The notes under the pieces were generated by a model, which did not search any database, was not told the DNA's origin, and saw nothing but the letters and a program-made list of their open reading frames with translations. DNA of 25,300 nt. Source: Lachnospiraceae bacterium UBA3772 (GTDB taxonomy: Bacteria > Bacillota > Clostridia > Lachnospirales > Lachnospiraceae). The position numbers were made by a program, and so were the translations under genes. The DNA is taken from positions 1 through 25,300 of the forward strand of contig DFFQ01000094.1 in NCBI GenBank assembly GCA_002371025.1, given 5' to 3'. Below, one piece after another: positions 13,450 to 20,431 of this stretch. Position 1 is the first letter of the stretch, and the number at the start of each line of letters is the position of its first letter.

Positions 13450-13778
13450 AACTAGAAATTGATATGCCAGAACATCACTACAACAATATTCTAGCTTTTG
13501 ATTCTGTGAGCCTTGGAAGAGTGCCATACAAGGGAATAATCATGTATGCGATAAATGCTATAAAACATGGAAAAGTATTAGAGCAAGAGCCAAAAACTTG
13601 TGGAACGTGTAAATATTTTAGAAAAGAACGAAATAAGAGAAACATCGAAATAAGCAAAATAATATTTGGCGAGAACACAATATGTGGGGATTGCACTTAT
13701 TGGGAAGATACCTATGAAGTAGCATTGCCAACTACTGAATATCATTATTGTTCACATTATAGTGAGGTAGAAGAATGA
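13446..13778 (+). CDS. Cys-rich protein with KVLEQEPK linker
   Basis: A 110-residue protein. The N-terminal 45 residues are helical and end KVLEQEPK. After that come CGTCKYF and CGDCTYW pairs plus a final Cys (HYCSHYSEVEE), a zinc-finger-like pattern common in phage small proteins. It starts in an ATGA overlap and ends in a class A junction. Confidence 0.65.
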   Translation: MKLEIDMPEHHYNNILAFDSVSLGRVPYKGIIMYAINAIKHGKVLEQEPKTCGTCKYFRKERNKRNIEISKIIFGENTICGDCTYWEDTYEVALPTTEYHYCSHYSEVEE

Positions 13779-14074
13779 CAAGAAAAGTAGCAGAGAAAAT
13801 AGCAAGAGGGATTGCAGACAAAATAGAATGTAATACTGCTGATATAGATGATTGGGCAGAATTTTGGGGTTTCACAAGAGAAGAATACGAAGAATTTTTA
13901 GATTTGGCAATAAAAGCACTAGAGCAAGAGCCAAAGACAGGTCATTGGATAACTTTAAAGGATGAATGGGGAGATATTAACGAAGCTGTCTGTTCATGTT
14001 GCGATTCTAATGGCCATCATAAATGGAATTATTGCCCTAATTGTGGTGCAGATATGAGAGAGGTAGAGGAATGA
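13775..14074 (+). CDS. Helical and zinc-ribbon small protein
   Basis: A 99-residue protein. The helical N-terminal part contains a tryptophan-rich segment (DDWAEFWGFTREEYEEF) and IKALEQEPK. A C-terminal zinc ribbon follows (CSCCDSNGHHKWNYCPNC), ending ADMREVEE. The EQEPK linker and the ribbon-plus-REVEE end are shared with its two neighbours, suggesting recombination among them. Confidence 0.65.
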   Translation: MTRKVAEKIARGIADKIECNTADIDDWAEFWGFTREEYEEFLDLAIKALEQEPKTGHWITLKDEWGDINEAVCSCCDSNGHHKWNYCPNCGADMREVEE

Positions 14075-14382
14075 ACTTTAAACTTGGTGAAAAATATATA
14101 GTTGATGTGACAGAAAATGGGATTATACCATTGATGGAATTTGACAGGAATAGATGGTTTGACAAAGACTGTGATAATTTAGATTTCTTGACAGATGAAG
14201 AAAAGATAGTTGTTGTCAATGATGTTCTTGACAAGATAAGAGCCGAGATAAAAGCATTAAGCCCCGAACCGACAGCCTATGATGTAGTAGACGGAAACCC
14301 TATAAAAGATGCTGTTTGGGAAACATTGGCTGATGTATTGCATATTATAGACAAGTACAGGGCAGAAAGTGAGGATAAGTAA
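14071..14382 (+). CDS. Hypothetical 103-residue acidic protein
   Basis: A mixed alpha/beta protein with a C-terminal helical part (IKDAVWETLADVLHIIDKY) and a class B tail (RAESEDK). ATG 14071 sits in an ATGA overlap after AGAGAGGTAGAGG; an upstream extension would re-read the previous gene. No family is recognised. Confidence 0.6.
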   Translation: MNFKLGEKYIVDVTENGIIPLMEFDRNRWFDKDCDNLDFLTDEEKIVVVNDVLDKIRAEIKALSPEPTAYDVVDGNPIKDAVWETLADVLHIIDKYRAESEDK

Positions 14383-14660
14383 TGAAAAAGACAATCACGG
14401 GGAAAACGTGTGATACTTGTGGATTCCATTATGGTGAAAATTTTTGTACCCTTCATAAAAAATATGGAATATTTTGCAAAGAACAAATAGCATGGTATTC
14501 AAAAGATAAGCCTAATGATTTTAGTCCAATGGTGAGAATAACTGCATTATCTGTTTTTGCAAAAGACCCTAATTATTCAGTTCCCGAAGTATTGAAAAAG
14601 CTTAAAGAATATGAGAATGGGCGTGGTAAAAGATGGCAGAAAGTGAGCGATAAGGAATGA
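14382..14660 (+). CDS. Cys-containing small protein
   Basis: A 92-residue protein. The N-terminal CDTCGFHYGENFC and a later Cys resemble a small metal-binding site; the C-terminal half is helical (VPEVLKKLKEYE). It overlaps the preceding stop by one base. Confidence 0.6.
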   Translation: MKKTITGKTCDTCGFHYGENFCTLHKKYGIFCKEQIAWYSKDKPNDFSPMVRITALSVFAKDPNYSVPEVLKKLKEYENGRGKRWQKVSDKE

Positions 14661-14866
14661 AATGTGGAAAATGCGAATTTTCTTGCAAGTCAGCAAGAAT
14701 TAAAAATGCTTATTACTGCCAATTTGACAATAAGTTGACCTATTATAGTGGAGAAGAAGAATGTCACCGTCCCTATGAACAGTACAGAGAAAGCGGTGCT
14801 TGTAAAAATACAGATTGTAACGAGTGTGACTTTAGATACCAAGGCTGTGATGAATGGGTGGAATGA
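14657..14866 (+). CDS. Cys-rich small protein (69 residues)
   Basis: Nine Cys in 69 residues: CGKCEFSC near the N-terminus and CKNTDCNECDF...GC near the C-terminus, suggesting two metal sites or a knuckle pair. It overlaps its neighbour by ATGA. Confidence 0.65.
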   Translation: MKCGKCEFSCKSARIKNAYYCQFDNKLTYYSGEEECHRPYEQYRESGACKNTDCNECDFRYQGCDEWVE

Positions 14867-14871
14867 GGTAA

Positions 14872-15057
14872 ATGAATACAATAAAAGACTATTTCAAAGA
14901 GAAGGATGATTGGTATGAAAAGTGCTTAAAATGCCAACACAGCTACCGCAAAAACAACGATTCCGATATGATTTATTGTCGGTGCAGAAGAGGAAAATGT
15001 AATTTCAAAGAAGTGGAGGTCAAAAATGAAGTACAGAAAAAAGCCGGTGGTAATTGA
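14872..15057 (+). CDS. Small Cys-rich protein
   Basis: A 61-residue protein with C-x-x-C (KCLKCQHSY) and C-x-C...C (YCRCRRGKC), a compact zinc-finger-like arrangement. GAGGT lies 4 bases before the ATG. The last 32 bases overlap the next gene and carry its GTGGAGG ribosome binding site. Confidence 0.6.
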   Translation: MNTIKDYFKEKDDWYEKCLKCQHSYRKNNDSDMIYCRCRRGKCNFKEVEVKNEVQKKAGGN

Positions 15058-15214
15058 AGCATATCAGACTGATAAGGAAATGATTATCCATACTCTTGAA
15101 GGAGATATGAAAGCATCTGTTGGTGATTTTATCATCACAGGAGTAAACGGAGAACAGTACCCTTGCAAGCCCGATATTTTTGAGAAAACCTATGAAAAGA
15201 TAATAGAGAATTAA
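15026..15214 (+). CDS. [13 protein letters not shown] phage protein
   Basis: A 62-residue protein starting [12 protein letters not shown] and continuing with a beta-rich sequence ([20 protein letters not shown]), the layout of a widespread small phage protein family of unknown function. The whole family signature is present, so the gene looks intact. Confidence 0.75.
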   Translation: MKYRKKPVVIEAYQTDKEMIIHTLEGDMKASVGDFIITGVNGEQYPCKPDIFEKTYEKIIEN

Positions 15215-15233
15215 CTAATAAGGAGGAATAAAA

Positions 15234-15566
15234 ATGGAAAATTTAACACATAAAATGGTACAGTTCTTTAGCGGAGAGGATTTTGCAGAGCATGGTGATG
15301 AAGCAAGGTTGGAACTAACGCCTGCTGAATTAAGGCAGATTTCTAATCTCATGACGGAGAACGCAAAGCTTAAAACAGAATTGGATTTTATAAAAAAAGA
15401 AGCCACTCTTTATTGTCCTAAGTTCAAAGAACAACAAGAAAAATACAGGGTATTTCATACTGTCACTGCGGTTGAGAAATTTTTCAGTGTAATAGGGAAT
15501 GATGATGCCATAGATGATATTTCTGTTCTCAAAGAGCTGGTGCGAAAAATAGAGGTAGAAAAATGA
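15234..15566 (+). CDS. Helical coiled-coil small protein
   Basis: A 110-residue, mostly helical protein (ELTPAELRQISNLMTENAKL, then KTELDFIKKEA) with a helical C-terminus (DDISVLKELVRKIEVEK). A perfect AAGGAGGAA precedes the ATG, which suggests strong translation. Its tail is encoded by a class A junction. Family not recognised. Confidence 0.65.
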   Translation: MENLTHKMVQFFSGEDFAEHGDEARLELTPAELRQISNLMTENAKLKTELDFIKKEATLYCPKFKEQQEKYRVFHTVTAVEKFFSVIGNDDAIDDISVLKELVRKIEVEK

Positions 15567-15835
15567 CAAGAGAAGAATTAAAAGCCCATTGTAAAAGACA
15601 GATTGAAATGTGTGAATTTTGGGCACATGGCAAAGTTGAAGAACTTAACAATAGCAAGATATATCAGGAGCATAAGCTGATATTAGAATTGCTAGAGCAA
15701 GAGTCTATTCTTGACAAGATATTTTGTATAGCACACCCATTAAGCATTATGTCAACACCAGAGAGAGAGCACAAGGCGATAATGCAGATAGCAGAAATGC
15801 TAGAGCCGTTGTGTTTGCCAGAAAGTGAGGAATAA
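15563..15835 (+). CDS. Helical small protein with LEQE/ESEE motifs
   Basis: A 90-residue helical protein beginning MTREELKAHCKRQIEMCEFW and ending LPESEE. LELLEQES resembles the EQEPK segment of earlier genes. It starts in ATGA and ends in a class B junction. Confidence 0.6.
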   Translation: MTREELKAHCKRQIEMCEFWAHGKVEELNNSKIYQEHKLILELLEQESILDKIFCIAHPLSIMSTPEREHKAIMQIAEMLEPLCLPESEE

Positions 15836-15837
15836 AT

Positions 15838-16014
15838 ATGGATGGAAAAACTAAAGATATTATGGGGATTATATCAGCAGTTGCTATAGCACCATCAGAA
15901 TGTTCGGAGTGTGTTGCGTATTGTGCGGAAGGACGAATATCTTGTGAGTGTAGAGGGGATTTTCATCCAAAGACTTGTGAACATTCGTCATGTTATGAGG
16001 AAAGCGAGGGATAA
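15838..16014 (+). CDS. 58-residue Cys-rich protein
   Basis: Eight Cys in the C-terminal 40 residues (CSECVAYC, SCECRG, CEHSSC), probably metal-binding. The upstream AGTGAGGAATAA (class B) is its ribosome binding site. It ends in another class B junction. Confidence 0.55.
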   Translation: MDGKTKDIMGIISAVAIAPSECSECVAYCAEGRISCECRGDFHPKTCEHSSCYEESEG

Positions 16015-16017
16015 GGA

Positions 16018-16176
16018 ATGAGTAAATTAGCGGAAACAAATTCGATGATAGATTACATAACTAAGCTAGAGGAATCAGGTCTTAATGTTGATAAAACAGT
16101 AATATTAGCAGACATAGCAAAATCATTGGCTATGATAGCAGATAGGTTTTGTGGGACAGAAAGTGAGGAAAAGTAA
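16018..16176 (+). CDS. 52-residue helical protein
   Basis: A short helical ORF (IDYITKLEESGLNVDKTVIL) ending GTESEEK, flanked on both sides by class B junctions with good ribosome binding sites. No family is recognised. Confidence 0.5.
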   Translation: MSKLAETNSMIDYITKLEESGLNVDKTVILADIAKSLAMIADRFCGTESEEK

Positions 16177-16329
16177 ATGGGCGGTAAATGGTCAATATGT
16201 GCAAGAAATTTAAAAGATGATTGTTGGAAAGTAAGTGATTATTCATGTAATTTCATTCAGTTTATTTTCAAGGGGATTTTTTGTTTGATTAAATATGATG
16301 TTGTTGATCTTGGTAAACACGGAAGATGA
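16177..16329 (+). CDS. 50-residue Cys-containing ORF
   Basis: It starts directly after the previous TAA, with the AGTGAGGA of the class B junction upstream. It has three dispersed Cys in the first half and a hydrophobic middle (FIQFIFKGIFCLI). Function unknown; it may be partly degraded. Confidence 0.4.
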   Translation: MGGKWSICARNLKDDCWKVSDYSCNFIQFIFKGIFCLIKYDVVDLGKHGR

Positions 16330-16351
16330 GCAGGTAGAAAGTGAGGAATAA

Positions 16352-16489
16352 ATGGAACTAGCGACAGTACATGAAACGCTCATGATTGCATTAGATATCC
16401 CAAGATTTATTGAATACTCATTAGTCATTTTAATAATAGGTTATATTTTAGGGAAAAATAGGAGGATAAGAAATGAAAAGAGTAACTAA
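16352..16489 (+). CDS. 45-residue membrane peptide
   Basis: A single hydrophobic segment (YSLVILIIGYIL) followed by a basic tail (GKNRRIRNEK). A class B junction supplies its ribosome binding site. Its 3' end overlaps the next gene by 17 bases and carries that gene's AGGAGG. Confidence 0.5.
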   Translation: MELATVHETLMIALDIPRFIEYSLVILIIGYILGKNRRIRNEKSN

Positions 16490-16658
16490 GATAACTATAA
16501 TTTGCCCCATCGAAATAGATGATGATGTAGACGTGACAAACGAAACTGAATTGGATGATGCCCTGGAAGAAGCAGTAGGAGAGGATTTATTTTCTACGGA
16601 ATATCTGAGCAAATGGGATGAGTTGGTAATTGAAGATAAGGGCGAGTGGGAAGATTAA
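16473..16658 (+). CDS. 61-residue acidic protein
   Basis: A basic N-terminal strand (KRVTKITIICPIEI) precedes a strongly acidic remainder. AATAGGAGGATAAG gives an excellent ribosome binding site. The acidic profile suggests a DNA-mimic or protein-binding role, but this is not established. Confidence 0.6.
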   Translation: MKRVTKITIICPIEIDDDVDVTNETELDDALEEAVGEDLFSTEYLSKWDELVIEDKGEWED

Positions 16659-16680
16659 ACAACAGAAAAGAGGATGAGAA

Positions 16681-16878
16681 ATGAAAGTAAAAGAGTTACG
16701 TGAAGCGCTGAGTAAGTTTCCAGACGATATGGAAGTCATGACCAAAAAAACGGAAATCTTCGGAAATATTGCTCATATTTTTAGTGTAAGGCAAGATTCG
16801 TATGGCTTTTTTGGTGCTGATATTCCATGCGTATTACTCACAGACGAAGATGATGAAGAGGGCGAAGAAGAGGAATGA
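16681..16878 (+). CDS. Small phage protein, KVKELREALSKFPDD type
   Basis: 65 residues beginning MKVKELREALSKFPDDMEV, a recurrent phage family with an N-terminal helix, a beta section (ADIPCVLLT) and an acidic tail (DEDDEEGEEEE). The tail overlaps the next start (ATGA). Confidence 0.65.
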   Translation: MKVKELREALSKFPDDMEVMTKKTEIFGNIAHIFSVRQDSYGFFGADIPCVLLTDEDDEEGEEEE

Positions 16879-17054
16879 CAAAAACAGTATGCGATATTTG
16901 TGGTAAGGAAATGCCTTTAGAAATATATTCAAGATCAACTAAAGATTATAAATTTTGCATATCAAGTTATGGAAAAGTATGGGACATATGTTCTGAGTGC
17001 AGAAAAGAACTTGATGAGTGGATGAAAAAACGAAAGGCAGAAAGTGAGGACTAA
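16875..17054 (+). CDS. 59-residue zinc-finger-like protein
   Basis: Cys pairs CDICGKEM and CSECRKEL are separated by about 30 residues, a typical zinc-ribbon/treble-clef spacing. It ends KAESED, a class B junction, with the next gene starting directly after the TAA. Confidence 0.6.
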   Translation: MTKTVCDICGKEMPLEIYSRSTKDYKFCISSYGKVWDICSECRKELDEWMKKRKAESED

Positions 17055-17174
17055 ATGGAAAAACTAATATCCATCCTAGTATGGCTTGATACGAAATTAC
17101 ATAAATGCATTCATAAGCAGTGGACGGGCATAGATGGTTATTGGATAGCCTATGGGAAGATAGCTAGAGAGTGA
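17055..17174 (+). CDS. 39-residue ORF
   Basis: A short amphipathic ORF (EKLISILVWLDTKLHKC) placed between two genes, with AAAGTGAGGA as ribosome binding site. The existence of the protein is plausible only because of its spacing. Confidence 0.4.
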   Translation: MEKLISILVWLDTKLHKCIHKQWTGIDGYWIAYGKIARE

Positions 17175-17182
17175 GATAGAAG

Positions 17183-17359
17183 ATGGAAACAACGATTAAC
17201 AATAAGGAATTGGCAACTGACTTACTTGCGCTTGCGGTCATGTGTGCAAATGAAGGATCAGATAATTGTGACATTACTTTAACCACATCAAAGGGCAAGA
17301 TTAGATGTCATATTGAGTTTGAGGGAGTGGAAGATGGGAATAACAATCAACATAACTGA
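17183..17359 (+). CDS. 58-residue ORF ending in a class C junction
   Basis: Helical N-terminus and beta-like C-terminus (DITLTTSKGKIRCHIEF), then GVEDGNN encoded by the first class C junction. It overlaps the next gene by 26 bases. Confidence 0.5.
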   Translation: METTINNKELATDLLALAVMCANEGSDNCDITLTTSKGKIRCHIEFEGVEDGNNNQHN

Positions 17360-17480
17360 GGGCATCACCGACTATGAATTTTATAATGTGCCTGAAAAAG
17401 TAGCAAAAGCAATTATTACACTTCTACATGAATGTGAGAAAGATGATAGCACTATTGTTTCAGCTATCAGTGAGAGGTAG
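17334..17480 (+). CDS. 48-residue ORF starting MGIT
   Basis: Starts in the class C junction (ATGGGAATAAC) and reads as a small beta/helical protein (VPEKVAKAIITLLHECEK). It is one of the few genes here that end in TAG. No family is recognised. Confidence 0.5.
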   Translation: MGITINITEGITDYEFYNVPEKVAKAIITLLHECEKDDSTIVSAISER

Positions 17481-17483
17481 GAG

Positions 17484-17762
17484 ATGAGAAAGCGTGAATT
17501 AATAGATAGGTCATTATTAGATATACCTAGTGATGATAATAAGTGGGAAGAATTGGTTAAATTTGCAGATGATGTAGCATGTGCAAATGAAATTACCGAG
17601 CAAGAAATAGTAAAGCCATATCTCGATAAATTAAAAGAACAAGTTGAGGAAAATTCAATTATTGATTATTCAGAAGATTTATATGATGGCGGTCAATTAG
17701 TTATCAATTATTTTGGACTTTGCCATATTATAGACAACCTATTATCAGAACAAGGAGAATGA
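17484..17762 (+). CDS. Hypothetical 92-residue protein, MRKREL start
   Basis: An acidic helical protein. The first 16 bases of the gene (ATGAGAAAGCGTGAAT) are almost identical to those of the gene at 18352, although the rest is unrelated. GAGGTAGGAG is the ribosome binding site. No family is recognised. Confidence 0.6.
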   Translation: MRKRELIDRSLLDIPSDDNKWEELVKFADDVACANEITEQEIVKPYLDKLKEQVEENSIIDYSEDLYDGGQLVINYFGLCHIIDNLLSEQGE

Positions 17763-17763
17763 T

Positions 17764-17973
17764 ATGGGAATGACGATAAAGGAAGCGCAAGAAATAATTT
17801 CAGAACCATTATATATGGAAAACGTACCGCAAAAGATAATTGATGCTCATAGAGTAGCGATAGAATGTATGCGCAAGTGTCATGAAATCGAAAAGATAAT
17901 ACATGATATACCTTATGGCGGTCAAACTGTTGTAAGGAGAATACAAGAGGTATTAGAAGATGGGAATGATTGA
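17764..17973 (+). CDS. MGM-family helical protein, copy 1
   Basis: A 69-residue helical protein. MGMTIKEAQEII starts it, HRVAIECMRKCHEIEKII is the central helix, and VVRRIQEVLEDGND ends it. The same plan (MGM-T/S-I start, KYQKI-x-x-IV helix, KV-x-EDG end) recurs at 18685, 19435 and 19978. Likely a small dimeric helical protein; the role is unknown. Confidence 0.65.
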   Translation: MGMTIKEAQEIISEPLYMENVPQKIIDAHRVAIECMRKCHEIEKIIHDIPYGGQTVVRRIQEVLEDGND

Positions 17974-18193
17974 TAAACCGTACAGAACGATAACAATGCC
18001 TAAATGTCCTTATTGTAATTACAAACATTCTAACTGTTCGCCTAGCAATTACAATTGGTCTAAATTGGTTGGAATGGCAACAGGCACAGGAAGTAGTGAT
18101 GTTAAGTTAAAATGTGAGAATTGTGGAGAATATTACAGAGTTAGGTGTAATATAAGATTTTTCGGAAGTGGGGTAGAAGATGTTAGCAATTAA
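17960..18193 (+). CDS. Zinc-ribbon protein
   Basis: 77 residues with CPYCNYKHSNC near the N-terminus and CENCGEYYRVRC later: two C-x-x-C pairs typical of a zinc ribbon. Its start lies in the class C junction that also encodes the tail of the preceding protein (14-base overlap). Confidence 0.65.
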   Translation: MGMIDKPYRTITMPKCPYCNYKHSNCSPSNYNWSKLVGMATGTGSSDVKLKCENCGEYYRVRCNIRFFGSGVEDVSN

Positions 18194-18365
18194 GGGAATG
18201 ATAATACCCAATAACTGTGTTATATGCAATAGAATAGGATTACAACAAGTAATCGAATGTGACTTATATAATGGTTGCACTAACTGTGATAAACGTGGCA
18301 GACGTATCAGACACCCTGACTGCCCTTTAGTAGAGATTGAAGAGAATGAAGATGAGGAAGCGTGA
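18180..18365 (+). CDS. 61-residue Cys-rich protein
   Basis: Contains NNCVICNRIG, GCTNCDKRG and a later Cys in RHPDCPL, likely a zinc-binding fold. It ends in a run of Glu that overlaps the next start. GGGGTAGAAG is the ribosome binding site. Confidence 0.55.
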   Translation: MLAIKGMIIPNNCVICNRIGLQQVIECDLYNGCTNCDKRGRRIRHPDCPLVEIEENEDEEA

Positions 18366-18669
18366 ATTATATTGGGATGAAGGTAATGGAAGAGTTGTTA
18401 AAGAAAATGACGATGGATATTATGCACCTATTATAAGGGGATGTGACTCAGTTACTACTATTGAAGCGTATGAAGTATATGGACATGGAGTAGGTGCAAG
18501 AATTGATATTGCTTATACAGAAGAAGATAAGAAAAATCACGATATGTATGATTATAGAGAATTGATATTACGTCAACATGGATTGACTTATTCAGATTTA
18601 GGTAATTTATTAACACTTACGATTCCAAGTAATAAGTATGATGAGGTAATAGAGGAATATTATGGATGA
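18352..18669 (+). CDS. Hypothetical 105-residue protein, MRKREL start
   Basis: An acidic alpha/beta protein (DSVTTIEAYEVYGHGVGARI, then LTLTIPSNKYDEV). I chose ATG 18352 because it reproduces the MRKREL start of the gene at 17484; TTG and ATG codons slightly upstream are alternatives. No family is recognised. Confidence 0.55.
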   Translation: MRKRELYWDEGNGRVVKENDDGYYAPIIRGCDSVTTIEAYEVYGHGVGARIDIAYTEEDKKNHDMYDYRELILRQHGLTYSDLGNLLTLTIPSNKYDEVIEEYYG

Positions 18670-18684
18670 AAAGTGAGGTGAGAG

Positions 18685-18915
18685 ATGGGAATGTCAATTG
18701 ATGAAGCTATTAGACGGATAGACGAGCATAACTACATACATCAGCAAAAAGAACCAAGAGCAGTTTATATTACAGAGGCATTTGATACATTGATAGGTGT
18801 TGTCAAGAAGTATCAGAAGATAGAGCAGATAGTAGAGCATTGGGCATGTTGTGGTAATCCATCAGATTCAATGATAGCTATTAGTGAGGTAATAGAAGAT
18901 GGCAAAGATACATGA
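18685..18915 (+). CDS. MGM-family helical protein, copy 2
   Basis: 76 residues: MGMSIDEAIRRI start, VVKKYQKIEQIVEH helix, and an AISEVIEDGKDT end that forms the next junction. AAGTGAGGTGAGAG gives a strong ribosome binding site. It is a paralogue of the genes at 17764, 19435 and 19978. Confidence 0.65.
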   Translation: MGMSIDEAIRRIDEHNYIHQQKEPRAVYITEAFDTLIGVVKKYQKIEQIVEHWACCGNPSDSMIAISEVIEDGKDT

Positions 18916-19216
18916 TAAGTATGTCATTGAATTAAAAGAGGTAATAAAAGGTTATGGAAATGACCCACAAGTAAAAGACCCACTTAGATTTCCGTGCGAT
19001 TATAAGTTTTATGAAATAGATGGTGTGGCTATTTGTGAGAATAGCTTTAAGAAAATGAAAAAGCTTGAAGATATTGCAATTACCAAAGACCAATATAAAG
19101 AAAACCTAACAGAGTTAAGAAGCATGGCATTAATAGTAAAACATAACACAGCCAGTGTAGATCCACTTATTGACAGGCTGGATGATTTATTAAGTGAGGT
19201 GAATGATGGATCATAA
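18899..19216 (+). CDS. Hypothetical 105-residue protein
   Basis: An alpha/beta protein with a helical C-terminus (YKENLTELRSMALIVKHN) and an acidic tail that overlaps the next start by 14 bases. Starts in a class C junction. No family is recognised. Confidence 0.6.
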   Translation: MAKIHDKYVIELKEVIKGYGNDPQVKDPLRFPCDYKFYEIDGVAICENSFKKMKKLEDIAITKDQYKENLTELRSMALIVKHNTASVDPLIDRLDDLLSEVNDGS

Positions 19217-19451
19217 GCATTGGAGATTAGAACATTGTATTGGAAAACGAGTCAAAATCGTGTTTAAGGATGGAAATTGGTGCGAGGGAATATTAGCACA
19301 TAAACCTAATGAGTGGCGGTATGGTATGAATGGTTGTGATTGGCACAGTTCAACAAACCACGAAAAAGACCATCACATATCTGGGTGGTTTCTGTTTTGC
19401 CATAGCAATGTGAGAGTAATACAGGAGAAGGAAGATGGGAATGTCGATTGA
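19203..19451 (+). CDS. His/Trp-rich small protein (SH3-like?)
   Basis: 82 residues. CIGKRVKIVFKDGNWCEGIL looks like a small beta-barrel (Sm/SH3-like) strand set, followed by a His/Trp-rich segment (CDWHSSTNHEKDHHISGW). Two adjacent ATGs are possible starts. The C-terminus (KEDGNVD) is encoded by a class C junction. Confidence 0.55.
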   Translation: MMDHKHWRLEHCIGKRVKIVFKDGNWCEGILAHKPNEWRYGMNGCDWHSSTNHEKDHHISGWFLFCHSNVRVIQEKEDGNVD

Positions 19452-19731
19452 GAAATTGATAACTTTCTGCGAGGAAGAGGAATACAATCATAGGCTAAAA
19501 TGTAAAAGATATGATGATGCAAGCGGATATGCACGTTCTAAAGACAAAAATATTAGAACTGCTGATGCTATAAGAGAAGATACTTATGCTGGCTTTTACA
19601 AGGAGATATCAGAAACCATGCATAAGTATCAGAAGATAACAGAGATAGTAAAGTCTAAAACTACTAGGGTATCTTATGATATTGGATTTAGACAAATTAA
19701 AAAGGTGATAGAAGATGGGAAAGGCAATTGA
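19435..19731 (+). CDS. MGM-family helical protein, copy 3
   Basis: 98 residues: MGMSIEKLITFCEEEEYN start, SETMHKYQKITEIVKSK helix, and FRQIKKVIEDGKGN end. The DNA encoding MHKYQKI is nearly identical to that of copy 4, showing recent common ancestry. Starts and ends in class C junctions. Confidence 0.65.
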   Translation: MGMSIEKLITFCEEEEYNHRLKCKRYDDASGYARSKDKNIRTADAIREDTYAGFYKEISETMHKYQKITEIVKSKTTRVSYDIGFRQIKKVIEDGKGN

Positions 19732-19987
19732 TTCATATTGGAACGAAGAAGATAGTAGCGAAATAATATGCCCTTATTGTAGAGAAAAATATACTCCAAC
19801 CTATGAGGAAACAATAATCGGTGGGAAGTGTGTAGATTGTTATGATGAGCACGAAGTACAGACAGTAACTTGTGATAGTTGCGGTAAGAAATTTACGATT
19901 GAGCCATATTTAAGCGGTTGGAGTTATAGAACAGAAACAATAGATGGAGAAATGACAAACCAGGAGCATGAAGAAGAATGGGAATGA
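19715..19987 (+). CDS. Zinc-ribbon protein with two C-x-x-C pairs
   Basis: 90 residues with CPYCREKY, CVDC, and TCDSCGKKF, probably one or two zinc sites. It lies between MGM-family copies 3 and 4, with a 17-base overlap at the start and a 10-base overlap at the end. Confidence 0.65.
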   Translation: MGKAIDSYWNEEDSSEIICPYCREKYTPTYEETIIGGKCVDCYDEHEVQTVTCDSCGKKFTIEPYLSGWSYRTETIDGEMTNQEHEEEWE

Positions 19988-20265
19988 CAATTGATAAAAG
20001 CACGAGAATACTTGTAGACAGGTATATTGATACTTATGTGGTATGTGGTGGGGCTAATTATAATCCCGCAATCAATATCACTAGAGATGATTACGAAGCA
20101 TTCCAAGTAGCAATAGATACCATGCATAAGTATCAGAAAATTAAAGAAATAGTTACAAACAAAGAATTAGAATGGGGGAATACAAGTGTAAGAGCTAATG
20201 CACTCTTGGAAGTTAAAAAGGTGGTAGAAGATGGGGATGACACAACTAACACAGGAAGTAATTGA
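19978..20265 (+). CDS. MGM-family helical protein, copy 4
   Basis: 95 residues: MGMTIDKSTRIL start, DTMHKYQKIKEIVTNK helix and LEVKKVVEDGDD near the end, followed by a read-through tail TTNTGSN past the junction. The overlap with the next gene is 35 bases, longer than usual, because the stop codon lies beyond the class C junction. Confidence 0.65.
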   Translation: MGMTIDKSTRILVDRYIDTYVVCGGANYNPAINITRDDYEAFQVAIDTMHKYQKIKEIVTNKELEWGNTSVRANALLEVKKVVEDGDDTTNTGSN

Positions 20266-20431
20266 GCGTGATTACTGTCCTCGTTGTCTACACTACATTG
20301 ATAAACAGTATATATACAAAGATTATGAAAGTGGCATAACTATTACAATGGGAACAGTAAAAGATTGTAAATTTCATACTGATACAAGTTGGATATGTGA
20401 TTTCAAAGAGGTAGAAGATGGGAATGACTAG
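20231..20431 (+). CDS. 66-residue Cys-containing protein
   Basis: CPRCLHYID near the N-terminus and two later Cys (DCKF, WICDF) suggest a zinc site. It starts and ends in class C junctions; the tail is KEVEDGND. Confidence 0.6.
   Translation: MGMTQLTQEVIERDYCPRCLHYIDKQYIYKDYESGITITMGTVKDCKFHTDTSWICDFKEVEDGND

Larger units (their letters stand above)
12363..15567 (+). repeat. Class A junction repeats (REVEE type)
   Basis: The sequence ATGAGAGAGGTAGAAGAATG and close variants occur at 12363, 13429 and 14054, with a shorter form at 13761 (AGTGAGGTAGAAGAATGAC) and 15551 (AGAGGTAGAAAAATGAC). Each contains a GAGGT ribosome binding site, the C-terminus of the upstream gene (R-EVEE or EVE-K) and the ATGA overlap that starts the next gene. 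Confidence 0.8.

Noticed and set aside
16243..16428. Minus-strand 61-codon frame
   Set aside because: Antisense to two small plus-strand ORFs that have class B ribosome binding sites.
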